A DNA stretch of 51,699 bases from Hymenoscyphus infarciens (taxonomy: Eukaryota; Ascomycota; Leotiomycetes; Helotiales; Helotiaceae). The position numbers were made by a program, and so were the translations under genes. Of this stretch, positions 22,705-33,284 are shown piece by piece. Position 1 is the stretch's first letter; each line of letters begins with the position of its first letter. The DNA lies in contig LLCB01000369.1 in assembly GCA_001414345.1 (NCBI GenBank), forward strand, positions 1-51,699, given 5' to 3'. Under the pieces are notes generated by a model. That model ran no database searches. It was not told the DNA's origin and was given only the letters and a program-made list of their open reading frames with translations.

Positions 22705-24059
22705 GATGAACGTTTCTTGTGATTATTAAGATTCTTTTGGGTTAGATTACAAGGTATAGGTATAAAAATAGTGTTTGAATTGCAAAATGAGTATATAGGG
22801 ACACAATAGAATCCAGCAATCTAGACCTAAACCAAACATCACTTCTCGGAGCCAGTAAAACCTCCTCAACCCCAATCTTCGATCACCCACATCCAGCCCT
22901 CCTCTCGCGATCGAAAAGCAAACTCTTCGCCACCACGCCTTCTCCAATTCAAGATTCTTCATGTGTAACACACTGCTTCACAGGAAAACAGCCCCCCGTC
23001 TCTTCCATAACAAAACAATCCCTACCAGTGACATCAAAACACCTCAAAGCACTAAATCGAAAACGCCACAGCTTGTGACACACCCCCCTCCAACCGCTCT
23101 TCCCACAGCTCCCACAGCTCCCTCGCTTCCCCACAACCCCACCAACCACCAACCACCAACCGCCCACGGCTCAAAAATCCTGATTCCAGCCACATACACC
23201 TCATCCATACACCTTGTAAACAGGGTACCCCTCTAAACATCTAGACGTTTTCCCTTCATCCCATTCCGTATTGAATGTACAAGGGTAGGCTTTCTCGTGC
23301 TTCAGCCACAATTTATATCCCAGCAACTATGATGTAACCTCAAAATACAGCAGAAGAACATCGAGATTTCTTTTTCCCATCAGGCCCCTGTCCCTTGTGT
23401 ATCCAAAGTGGAAAGTGGTTGAGTTTCGGAAGTCTGCTTGTGTGGCTGGTGAGGTAACGAGGGAAAAGATGATGCGTTCAAAAACCCGGTTTTTTTAAAC
23501 TGCGGGGAGATTGAGTGGGGCTTGATGGTAATTTGAGGGTTTGTTTTGAGGTGTTGGACCCTTGGGCAGGAACCTAGTGCTTGGATTTTATTCACCAACT
23601 GTGGAATCGACCAATTATGCCACTATATTATTTCAATTATGGAAGTATTTTCAACTAGTTGTATTAATCCAGTAAAGTCGGAACTGTTTAAAAGTACGCG
23701 ACACCGAAAATTTCAAATTAGAACAATTGAATGAAGAAAGGGAGTTTACATACCTGTAAAGAATTGGTTTAACATAAAAACAGTCAAAGTATACCAGGAA
23801 CTAAACAATGATAATCTCATTTTTCAAATTTAAATGCACAATAATGATTTTGAAACAACTATAGCCATAAATAATACAATTCCCTATCCCATACCCCATT
23901 AATACAAAAGAAAACCTCGTTGAATAAATTCGCAAGACATTACCATCCCGTTCCACCTCTGCAAATAACGATTTTCCGCTCGCTTAAACATTGATTTAAA
24001 CGAAAGAAGCCCCGCAAGACAAATTACAGCGCAATCAGGAATCAACCAAATCAAGTCTG
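22705..24059. other. Intergenic, no supportable gene
   Basis: It lies between the start of the hydrolase gene (22,704) and the 3' end of the KPED-repeat gene (24,060). Frames on both strands at 22,950-23,240 are Pro/Thr-rich or Gly/Trp-rich shadows of CA-rich DNA and have no support. 23,600-24,000 is AT-rich 3'-flank-like sequence. Confidence 0.5.
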
Positions 24060-26495
24060 TTAGAAAACACCAGGAATCTTAATGGTAAGAGTCATCCCCT
24101 CCTTCGTGCTATTAACACTGATCTCGATTCCTTTCCCCTCACCACCGCCCTCCGTCTTATTCGGAGTTTTGATCACCATCTCACCATCTTTTTGTGCAAT
24201 GTCCAGACCTTGTGGTAGGCCACTGTCCTTGGCCTTGTCTGTAACTGTTGAAGAGTCTGGGACTTTATCAGATACCTGATCGGTGGGGAGGTTTTTCTTG
24301 AGATCAGAGGCTTTGTCAGTGACATCAGAGGTGCCGTCCGTGGGCTTTGATGGATCATCGAGGTCTGGCTTGTTTTTGTCGACGGACTTTGTGGCTTCTC
24401 CAGCTTTATCGGTGGCAGAGTCCTTGACACCTCCGACTTTGTCGATAGCACCGTCTTTGAGATCGCCTGCTTTGCCCTCAGCACCAGATTTCAAATCATC
24501 AGCCTGCTGGGTAGCGTCACCAGCAGCATCCGTAGGAAGGTCTTTTGGTGCAGATTCCTTTGCTTTATTGGCGAGACCTTCACCTTGATCTTTGGCTCCC
24601 TCGACAGCCCCTTGTGGCTTGGAAGCCGCGTCCCCAACCGCATCTTTCGCTTGTCCAGTTGGGTCGTTTTTCACTTTATCGGTCACATCACCAAGCGCTC
24701 CCTCAGCGGGGTTCTGGGATGGCCTCTTCTTTTTCTTGATCGTTTTGGGCTTTGGTTGTTTATCGTCACCACCGCCGAGAGAATCACTGCCTGGTAGACC
24801 ACCTGTCAATCCACCAGCAGTATCCTTGGCTTTGTCGGCGCAAGAGTTGTCTGTGAGTCCACCAGCTGTGTCTTTTGCAGAGTCAAGAGCACCAGTTGGG
24901 TTCTCGGTAGCACCTTTGGCCGTCTTCGATGCATCGTCGACTTTGTTCTTTGCGTCTTCTGGCTTGGGTGTCTTCTTCTTGATAGTCTTTGGTGCGTCGC
25001 CGGCTGCGTCCTGAACTTTGCTTGGTGCATCGCCAGCAGCATCGTGAGCTTTGGCGGGTGCGTCCTTGAGGGCGTCTTGGGCCTGGTTAGGGGCATCTTG
25101 GACTTTATCAAGTGGTGCACCATTCGGAAGACCATCATCGGATTCCTCCTCTTCGGAGCCCTCGTCGTGATCCTCTTCCTCACTGCTTCCTTCTTCGCTA
25201 TGATCTTGTTCATCTGAACCCTCATCATCATCATCTTGACTCTCGTCAACATCATGCTCATGTTCGTGTGCAAGGCTCTGTTGTGCAGAAGAGAAACCCT
25301 CCTCATCAGAAGAAACACCCTCAACACCAGAATCGGAAATCGGAGCAGCAGCCTTGGCATGATCCTGAACGCTCTCATCCTGCTCAGAGTTCGAGTCATC
25401 CTCCCCTTCCGAATGCTGAGACTCGTGTGTCGACTCCTCATCATGTTCCTCCTCGCTTAGTTCCTCCTCAGAAGGCTCTGGCTCGGGAATTGGAGCAGAC
25501 CTCTTCTTTTTCTTAATCAACTTTGGTGGTAAACCAGTGCTTTTTCCATTTGGAAGAGAAGGAACATCTTTCTTGGTATCATCCACCTTCTTCTGCGCAT
25601 CTTCAGGTTTTGGTGCTTTGTCCTTCACCTCGCCAGCTTTCTGTTGTGCGTCATCTAGTTTCGGTGCTTTCTCCTTCACGTCGCCAGCCTTGTCTTGCAC
25701 GTCCTCCGGCTTTGGTACTTTTGGAGCTTTTTTCTTCAGCCCCTCAACCTGTTTCCCCGCATCATCAGGTTTGGGTGCCTTATCGTTCACACCCTCGACT
25801 CCCTTTTGCGCATCTTCAGGTTTCGGAGCTTTCTCCTTCGCGTCGTCGAGATTCTTCTGTGCATCTTCGGGTTTGGGGATCTTCTTCTTCTTCTTCTTCA
25901 AATCAAGTGGTGCTTGGTCGCCAACAGCGTCCGGCTCGGGAGCTTGCTCTTTCATATCATCCACCTTTTTCTTTGCATCCTCGGGCTTGGGAGCTTTCTC
26001 CTTGACACCCTCGGCATCCGGTTTCGGTGGATCCGATGCTTCCTTAGGAAGCTCCGGTTGCTCAGCAGGGGGTTGAGGTCTCTTCTTCTTCTTCATTTTT
26101 GGTTTCTCGGCTGGCGGAGCGTCTTCCTGTGGCTGTGGCGCTTCTTGTTTTGGCTGTTCAGGGGCTTGTTGTTGATCAGGTTGAGGTCTGGGAATCTTTT
26201 TCTTCTTCTTTGGTGGTGCGTCTTGTGGCGGTTGTGGATGTTGCTCTTGCTCAGGTGCTGGGGGAGCAGAAGGCTTCTTCTTGAGTCTCTTCCCGGGAGG
26301 AGGGTGAGGTGCACCCTGATTCTGAGGTGGTGCTGCGGACGGCATTGTCTTTTTTGTAGGACTTTTAGGTTTTTCGGCAAGTGAAGATGGTGGTCTGGGT
26401 GTAGATGTGGAAGGAGTTTTTGAGTTTCTGGCTGGTGTAGTTGGCTTTCTGGATGGATTGGTTGGTCTGGATGGTTTGTTTTGAGAAGAGGACAT
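24060..26495 (-). CDS. KPED-repeat / LEA-like giant low-complexity protein (811 aa)
   Basis: Single exon. The ATG at 26,495 (MSSSQNKPSRPTNPSRKPTT) is chosen because the upstream 43 codons are hydrophobic, unlike the rest. Order: Ser/Thr/Pro-rich head; Pro/Gln blocks separated by KKKKK-type clusters; about ten imperfect units of KAPKPEDAQKKVDDxKE (about 160-330); Ser/Glu/Asp-rich acidic region with His (about 345-465); LEA-like region with units such as AKDTAGGLT and ADKAKDTAGGL, and many K-A-x-D-A/G motifs (about 475-760); and a final non-repetitive tail GIEISVNSTKEGMTLTIKIP plus GVF. No cysteine-based or enzymatic motif. LEA-type proteins protect against desiccation or act as disordered scaffolds; either role here is inference. 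It is transcribed away from the DUF3659 gene, sharing a 1.8-kb spacer. Confidence 0.88.
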   Translation of the reverse strand: MSSSQNKPSRPTNPSRKPTTPARNSKTPSTSTPRPPSSLAEKPKSPTKKTMPSAAPPQNQGAPHPPPGKRLKKKPSAPPAPEQEQHPQPPQDAPPKKKKKIPRPQPDQQQAPEQPKQEAPQPQEDAPPAEKPKMKKKKRPQPPAEQPELPKEASDPPKPDAEGVKEKAPKPEDAKKKVDDMKEQAPEPDAVGDQAPLDLKKKKKKIPKPEDAQKNLDDAKEKAPKPEDAQKGVEGVNDKAPKPDDAGKQVEGLKKKAPKVPKPEDVQDKAGDVKEKAPKLDDAQQKAGEVKDKAPKPEDAQKKVDDTKKDVPSLPNGKSTGLPPKLIKKKKRSAPIPEPEPSEEELSEEEHDEESTHESQHSEGEDDSNSEQDESVQDHAKAAAPISDSGVEGVSSDEEGFSSAQQSLAHEHEHDVDESQDDDDEGSDEQDHSEEGSSEEEDHDEGSEEEESDDGLPNGAPLDKVQDAPNQAQDALKDAPAKAHDAAGDAPSKVQDAAGDAPKTIKKKTPKPEDAKNKVDDASKTAKGATENPTGALDSAKDTAGGLTDNSCADKAKDTAGGLTGGLPGSDSLGGGDDKQPKPKTIKKKKRPSQNPAEGALGDVTDKVKNDPTGQAKDAVGDAASKPQGAVEGAKDQGEGLANKAKESAPKDLPTDAAGDATQQADDLKSGAEGKAGDLKDGAIDKVGGVKDSATDKAGEATKSVDKNKPDLDDPSKPTDGTSDVTDKASDLKKNLPTDQVSDKVPDSSTVTDKAKDSGLPQGLDIAQKDGEMVIKTPNKTEGGGEGKGIEISVNSTKEGMTLTIKIPGVF

Positions 26496-28261
26496 GATAC
26501 TTGGGATATCAGTCAAGTTATACCACTCTTCAGGATAATAAAAGAGGAGCAGAAGATCGATGTAGAAGACGAAACTCCAGAATTGTACTCTTCTAAAGAT
26601 CCACCGTGTCAAATTTCCTTTCATAACAGGATGGAAAGGATCATAGCCAGGCTGGGAGCCGCAACAGGTATGAACGATGACGGAATTGCATTAGAGAGGT
26701 TGGGCGGGGTGCAGGAGCTATGACACGGTATGTGAGGGACCTGTAGTGGAGTAAGACCTTCTCGGCCCATCAATGCTGTTGCACAAATGGAGGTGGGTGT
26801 GTGGCGTAAGAACTTGGAAGTTGGAAGGTGGTTCGAGGATGCGTTGATACGAGACTGGGATATTGCAGATCTGGGGTGGCCTATGACGAGCTGTTGATAA
26901 GGGCATCTGCACCTTTTGAACTCACATGCAGCAGCCAGACGAGGTTCCAGGTTGGGGGTTGCAGCTCGGGCATTGCATGAAATCCCGCGAGCGCGACAAG
27001 GTCGTTTACTCAATCCAACAGGCTCTCTCTCTCCCAAGCCAGCTCTCGAGTACCCAGATACTCACACCATAACACCAGCAAACAATGAACGTCGTCGTTC
27101 CTCCGAAACACCGCTAAAATAATCATACGCGGGCGTAGGTACCCGCCGCCATAGAACGGTTCACAAGCGATTTTCTGGGGAACTTTCCCTCAAAATACCC
27201 GTATGAACCCCCACTAGACACATTACTAGTGTAGCTCAAAAGATCAACGCTGCCAGAAGTACAGCAGTAAGTAGCTCTTCCCAGCCACAGACCAACAAAA
27301 GCTAAACTATTTCGAGTACACTAACTCCAACAGCTCACTCCTTGCTCAGATACAATCTCGATGCTTCCATCGTAACACAAAACGTAAGAAATTCCTGGCA
27401 AACAATCCGAAAAGAGCGAAGGCAGCAAGGATTCGAAAAGAACCGTACCGCGTACGCCGCGTATAACAACGTCAGCGGAGTCGAGAAAAACGATGTCACT
27501 CGTTGGAATGCGCATATGCAGTAGCGTCGTGTTCCTAATGGCCTTTTGCTAAATCCACCCCACGCCACACAAAATTCCCATGCACGACGGATGATCCCTC
27601 CGTTACCCACCAAGCTTTGGCAAAAAGTGGGAAGGTTTACCCGAACTTTGCTCATCTCCCCTGCTGTTTCATCATCAATCCCTTGTCCGAAGGGAAGGGA
27701 GACTCGCAGGGTTCCAAAGTGTGGCTGGTGATCTCGATGACTTTCCGTGGCTGCCTTCCTCATCAAACTACCTTCCAAGAAGAAAAGCGTCTGAGAAGTT
27801 TGCTGAAATTCCCCAAAAGCCTGACCTATACCCTGTCATCGTACGTATTTGCAGCTATGATCACCATCACCACTTCCCGCTTCCGGGCTCAATGCGGGGG
27901 AACAACGTGGTACAACCCAGCCAGGCCTTTGGATGTGGACAAGTGAAAGATTGTGATGTAAGAATTTCCCAGAGACCATGGTTGCCCATCCGAGTGTATT
28001 GAAATCCTGCTTGTGACGTAGTTGTCTCCCTCCTCTCTCTACCGTGAGGCTCCACTCGAATCTCTTTTGCACATCATATAACATTGAATTCTGCCACAAA
28101 CCCCGGATCTACACACCATTATCAATACCATTTGATACCCATAAACCCAATCAGAACATTGAGCAATATTACTCAGCAAAAAAAACTCAATCAACCAAAC
28201 TGAAAACAACAAAAGGAATCCTCGCATAAGAATCTCCAACACTTGACAAAACAAAGCCATC
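26496..28261. promoter_or_regulatory. Divergent intergenic region between two LEA-like genes
   Basis: The 811-aa gene starts at 26,495 on the minus strand and the 1,214-aa gene at 28,262 on the plus strand. No open frame between them is convincing. The 28,090-28,261 leader is A/C-rich with no ATG close to the start. A shared or coordinated promoter is possible but not shown. No discrete binding site can be called. Confidence 0.4.
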
Positions 28262-31200
28262 ATGGCGGACAAAGCAACCCAGAAAACACCTCAGATGGTG
28301 AGAAAGAAGTCTGGGGTTGATTCTGCGAAGAAGAACGTCAAATCAAAAGCTTCAGATGCCAATTCCAAAGTTCCAGCCTCTGATGCTCCGGAACAACCTG
28401 AATTTGACGAACACACCGACTCCGGCGTTGATGGTTTGACAACCAGCAATGACGAGGCAGACGATAAGGAGGAAGAGGAGGAATCTTCAAGCGAAGTTTT
28501 ACCAGTAGGGAGCGTTAATGGGAAAGGAGGTAAGTCCAAACTTTGGGAGCATTTCGCACCTGCAAGTCCTGTAACTTCCTTCAAGCAGTAAACTGACTCC
28601 AATTTCCCGGGAATAGAAGTTGTTGATGAAAGTGGGTCTGTAATTGGCAAAATCAGCGGAGAAAATGCTTCTCAATTGGAAGGAAGTTATGTCGATGAAG
28701 AAGGTTGGTGGTTTCATACTGTACCAACTTGCAGTTACAGCTAACAGGCTTCTTACAGGTGACGTTATAAACGAAGAGGGAGACACAGTCGGAAAGGCCG
28801 ACCTTGAATCTTTGAAAAAGGGAGGCTCGGAAGCTGCCGAGGGCGCAAAGTCCACAGCCGGCGATCTGGAAAAACCGGAAGCCGCTGAGGATCTGGGAAA
28901 GTCCGAGAAGGGAGATTTGGAAAGCACAGCAGATAAATCCGTGGCTGATGGCTCTCAGAAGCCTGACGTCGATGCTCCAGAGAAGCCTGATGTTGATGAT
29001 GTTGATGGGTCCCAACTTGATGGTTCCCAAAAACCTGATGTTGATGCCCCAGAGAAGTCCGACATTGAAGGATCTCAAAAACCTTTGGACGACGTTGAGA
29101 AGCCTGATGTTGAGGGATCTCAAATCGACGGCTCTCAACAGCCTGACATCGATGCCCCTGAGAAATCTGACATCGAGGGTTCTCAAAAGCCATTGGACGA
29201 TGCTTCGAAGCCAGACCTAGACGCTGAAAAGCCAGATGTCTCCGCAGCCGATAAGTCTGAGGTGGCTGGTAGCCAAATCGACGATGCTTCGACTGAAAAG
29301 GCTGACGCTCCTGAAGTTGAAAAGCCGGATGTTGATGTCGAGGGTAGCCAAAAACCACTGGACGACGCTGCTTCCCAAAAGCCAGATGTTCCAGACCTTG
29401 ACGCCAGCAAGGCAGGTTCGGCTGCAGACCTCGACAAACCTAAACTTACTGGCCCATACGGTGTCCAGGATAACTGGGAAATTACCAACGCTACTGGTGT
29501 TGTGGTCGGGAAACTGCAACAAGATCAGGACGTGACACCACAGGATTTGGTCGGGACGTCTATCAAAGAGATTGATCACGAGGGTAATCTCATTGCCAAA
29601 AACGGCTCAATTGTTGGTAAGGCAGATTTGATTTCCAATTTGGCGCCCGAGGTTGGAAAGTTAGAGCTTGTCGGTCCTTTCGAAGTCAATGACGAGCATG
29701 AGATCAAGAACGCCGCAGGTGAGGTTGTTGGAAACCTTCCCGAGGAAGTCACTCTCGGTGGACAATCGATTAAGGAGATTGATCTCGAAGGGAACGTGAA
29801 AAATGGTAAGCATATACTCTCGATGCCGTATTACAACCGAAAGAACCAAGCTAACTCCTCTCTACAGAAAGCGGAAGTATCATCGCCAAAGCCGAATTGC
29901 TTCCCGAGGTCCTTGAGGCCGCCGAGGAGGCAGCCCCAGAAGATCTTAGCATTTTGAAGGGAATGAAGGTCAACAAGGCCGGAAAAATCGTTGACGAAAA
30001 GGGAGATCCATACGGTGTCCTTGTAGAGGGTGATGCAAAGAAACTCTTTGGAAAGAAGGTTGATGCCAAAGGACTCATTTGGGATGACTCTGGGAACACA
30101 ATCGGTCGAGCAGGTGAGCAATGGGCAACTCTCTCACCGACCGTCAGCCAAACTAATGTGACATAGAACTGCTCCCTGAAAAGGAGCGAGGTGCCGCAGA
30201 GGAATCTTCACCATTCGATGATTTCCCGGATGCCGTCCTCAATGATAAGGGAGAAGTAATCTTTGAAGGCCGTGTTGTTGGTAAGGTCAAGCCAGAAGAT
30301 GGCCTGGATGTCAAGACTCTTGAAGGCAAAAAGATTGATCCAGACGGAGACGTCTTGGACAAGAACGGAAACCGTTTGGCCAGTTGCGAGCGTTATCAAG
30401 AACCCGAACCAGAAGCGGAGCCAGAAGAAGAACCGGAAGACCTTTCGATTTTGGAAGGCATGAAGGTTAACAGTAAGTCCCAAAGTCTTCTCTCACTCTA
30501 TCACTACGCAGCTCTTGTTAGATGCTCAAATCGTCGAATAATACTGATGTATCTCTAGAAATGGGCAACGTCGTTGACCCAGACACCGGAAAACTCTTCG
30601 GACGTGTCAATTCTGGAGTTCTCTCGAAGTTGGTCGGGAGAAAGTGTGACGCTGAGGGAAAGATTTACTCGGACTCCGGAAAGGTCATCGGAACCGCAGA
30701 GCTCATCCCCGCCGATGAACGAGATGAAGACGTGTCATCCGGACCATTCGAAGACTTCCCTGACGCCACTGTCGACAACAAAGGCGACGTTATCTTTGAA
30801 GAGAAAATTGTGGGTAAACTGATTGAAGGAGATCCAAAGAAGCTCGCTGGGAAAAAAGTGGACCCAGATGGAGAGGCAAGTACCTCAAAACCAACGCCTG
30901 ATGAATTTGACTAACACTTCTTTAGATCCTTGATAAGGTAGGAAACGTTCTTGGCAAAGCCGAACGCTACGATGAACCAGAGGAAGCCGAACCAGAGAAG
31001 ATTGATCTGTCAATCCTCGCAGGGAAGAAAATAAACAAGGCAGGCTTTGCAGTTGACTCTCACGGAATCATCTATGGAAAACTTGTCGAAGGCGGTAATT
31101 AACAAATCCCCCACCTAAATCTCTCTACCCCATGCTAATTACTTCTTCAGATCCAAAGAAATTGGTGGGCCGTATGTGCGGAAAAGAAGGCCAAGTCTTC

Positions 31201-32563
31201 AGCGAGGGTGGAGATGTCATCGGTAGAGTTGGTATGTCGTGTCCATGTCCAGCGTCCAATGGTCGATGTGAAGATGCTAACGAGTATTAGAACTTGTGCC
31301 AGAGAGTGAACGAGAGGGTTCCAAAGAAGGACCCTTTGCTGGTTTCGAGTCGGCCACCGTCAACAAAGAAGGGAAAGTACAAGACGCTACTGGAGCTATC
31401 ATCGGACGTCTTATTGAAGGAGAAGCTGCCAAGTTGTACGGAAAGCGCGTCGACGAGGACGGTGATGTCGTAGACAAGAACGGAAACACTTTGGGTAAAG
31501 CCGAGCGTTGGGAGGAGCCAGCAGAGCCCGAGAAGAAGAAGAACCCACTCGAAGGTCTCAAGATCAATCGTGACGGGAACGTGTACGACGAGGACGCCAA
31601 TGTTATCGGGAAGCTTGTTTCTGGAGAGGTTGGTCTCTGCGTTGGAAAGGAGATTGACAATGTATGTTGAATTGAACCCGTTTGAGTGGCAACTTGCTAA
31701 CACATGACAGGATGGCGATATCATCAACTCCAAGGGACAAACACTTGGACATTGCTCTTTGCTCGAAGATATTCCAGAGCCTGAACCAGAGGTCGAGGAA
31801 GAAGAAGAAGTCGAAGATCCCGAGGAAGTCGAGAAGAGAAAGCAACTTGCACAAGACAAGAAACTCGCTCAACAAATGGCTGGCTGTATTCAACAATCAA
31901 TTGACAAGATCAAGCCCATCTTGAAAATGATCACTGAAGTATGTAGTACCCTACCAACTTGTCATCGAAAAAGCTAACAAGTATCTAGCACATCGACGCA
32001 GCTGAACGTGAACCAAAGGAAGACCTCGACGAGCAGAAGCTGGTCGATACCGTCAAGCCGCTCATCGAACAGGGAGGACAAATCCTTCAGGAGGCCAATG
32101 GTGTTATCCGTGGTCTTGATCCTGATGGAAGAATCGCTTCCAATGCTAAAGCCAAGACTGCTTCTCGTGAGGCTACTCCTGAGGAATACCATCTTGCAGA
32201 TGTCCTCAAAGACGTATGTGAACCCCTTCGACGACGATTTGAAGCATGCTGACCCAGTAACAGTTGACCGAAAATGTGTCCACAACCATCGAGCAAGCTA
32301 AGAAGAAGATTGCCGGCATGCCTCACGCAAAGAAAGAGTTGAACCCTCTATGGGGATTATTGGCCGAGCCTCTTGGTCAAATCCTCGCAGCCGTTGGACT
32401 CTTGCTCAGCGGAGTTCTCGGTTTGGTCGGAAAACTTCTCGGCGGACTGGGTCTTGGTGGACTCTTGGATAATCTCCTTGGTGGTCTCGGATTGAAGGGT
32501 ATCTTGAATGGTCTTGGTCTTGGTATGATTACCGATTCTTTGACGGGAAAGAAGAAGAAGTGA
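28262..32563 (+). CDS. LEA-domain protein with DUF3659 repeats and DUF6987-like C-terminus (1,214 aa, 12 exons)
   Basis: Exons: 28,262-28,529; 28,617-28,703; 28,759-29,805; 29,868-30,113; 30,167-30,472; 30,559-30,875; 30,926-31,094; 31,151-31,231; 31,291-31,661; 31,711-31,938; 31,989-32,213; 32,264-32,563. All junctions keep frame (phase 1 at seven junctions); eleven introns of 49-87 nt, one GC-AG. Layout: acidic disordered head; a tandem stretch of GSQKPDVDAPEK / DIEGSQKPLDD units (about 165-340); about ten DUF3659-type units (about 90-130 and 348-965), for example EGMKVNKAGKIVDEKGDPYG, LVEGDAKKLFGKKVD, DSGNTIGRAELLPE; a charged helical segment with QQMAGCIQQSIDKIKPILKM; then a Gly/Leu hydrophobic end (LLSGVLGLVGKLLGGLGLGG) finishing GKKKK. 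Fungal proteins of this architecture are annotated as LEA-domain proteins; some large disordered relatives act at septa. Function here is unproven. Confidence 0.93.
30876..30925 (+). other. GC-AG intron (intron 6 of the DUF3659 gene)
   Basis: The donor reads GAG|GCAAGT and the acceptor CTTCTTTAG; the branch site GACTAAC lies just upstream. The flanking codons join as DPDGE|ILDKVGNVLGKAE, which restores the DUF3659 unit, whereas reading through stops after 13 non-conserved codons. The other ten introns of the gene are GT-AG. GC donors with an extended match (AG|GCAAGT) are the usual form of this rare class. Confidence 0.9.
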
Positions 32564-33284
32564 GGTAATGGTTGTATGATATGATGATGTATTTTTTATG
32601 TTGGGTTGTATGGGAACTGGAAGCGTGTGTTTTTGGATATGATCTTATGTACTGTTATCTATAATGGAAATGGTTACTTGACAAAGCTTTGAAGTTGTGT
32701 GAACTAAGATCTGCCACTTTTCTCCGAAGTATCGGGTCAGTGTCGATTCGCCCCTCCCACCTCAACTTTCAACTTTTAATTACAAAACATTTCCATAGTT
32801 TTCTTGTTCATATTAAAATACTAGTTGCATGCCAAGTAGCATGAAGTATAGCATTGTTGTTTTCTTTTCGAATCTGTTCGCCTATTTGATTGAATATGAT
32901 GGGTGAGCGGGACAATCTTCCGGGCTCCGGTCCCGCGCTGAAGGGCGCGCCTTTCAGGCCATCACTCCCAGCTTCCTTCACGCCAACACGTCCACATGGC
33001 GAATACGCAGATGGCAAGTGCCTATTCGACGATAAAAGGTTCGTTTTTCCCCTCTGGTTTTATTTCCCGTGCGGATTTCTGTTTGCGGGTACCGTGGCTC
33101 TGTATTTGAAAGATTGGCAAGAAAGACCAGAGCTTGAACTCTAGCAGTTTGTCTTCTTGATGTTCATCAAGCAGTAAGACGAACCACCACAGAATCAACA
33201 CTGTAAGCACTCAACCCCTTCATGCTCCAATACCTCGATCCCGCAGATCTATACACCCAATACTAAGCTACCTCCCAGCAAACA
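32564..33284. other. Intergenic: 3' UTR of the DUF3659 gene and promoter of the next gene
   Basis: The first 150 bases are TG/AT-rich 3'-UTR-like sequence. No other feature is supported. Short frames at 32,808-33,210 are unsupported. Confidence 0.5.

Noticed and set aside
22949..23240. Opposing 60-90 codon frames rich in Pro/Thr and Gly/Trp
   Set aside because: Produced by CA-rich DNA; no conserved features on either strand.
24082..26384. Long plus-strand frames (up to 229 codons) opposite the KPED-repeat gene
   Set aside because: Ser/Leu/Phe- or His/Pro-rich antisense shadows of a repetitive Lys/Glu/Pro-coding strand.
28291..30121. Minus-strand frames of up to 197 codons opposite the DUF3659 gene
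   Set aside because: Shadows of the repeat array; the plus strand has consistent splice sites and domain matches.
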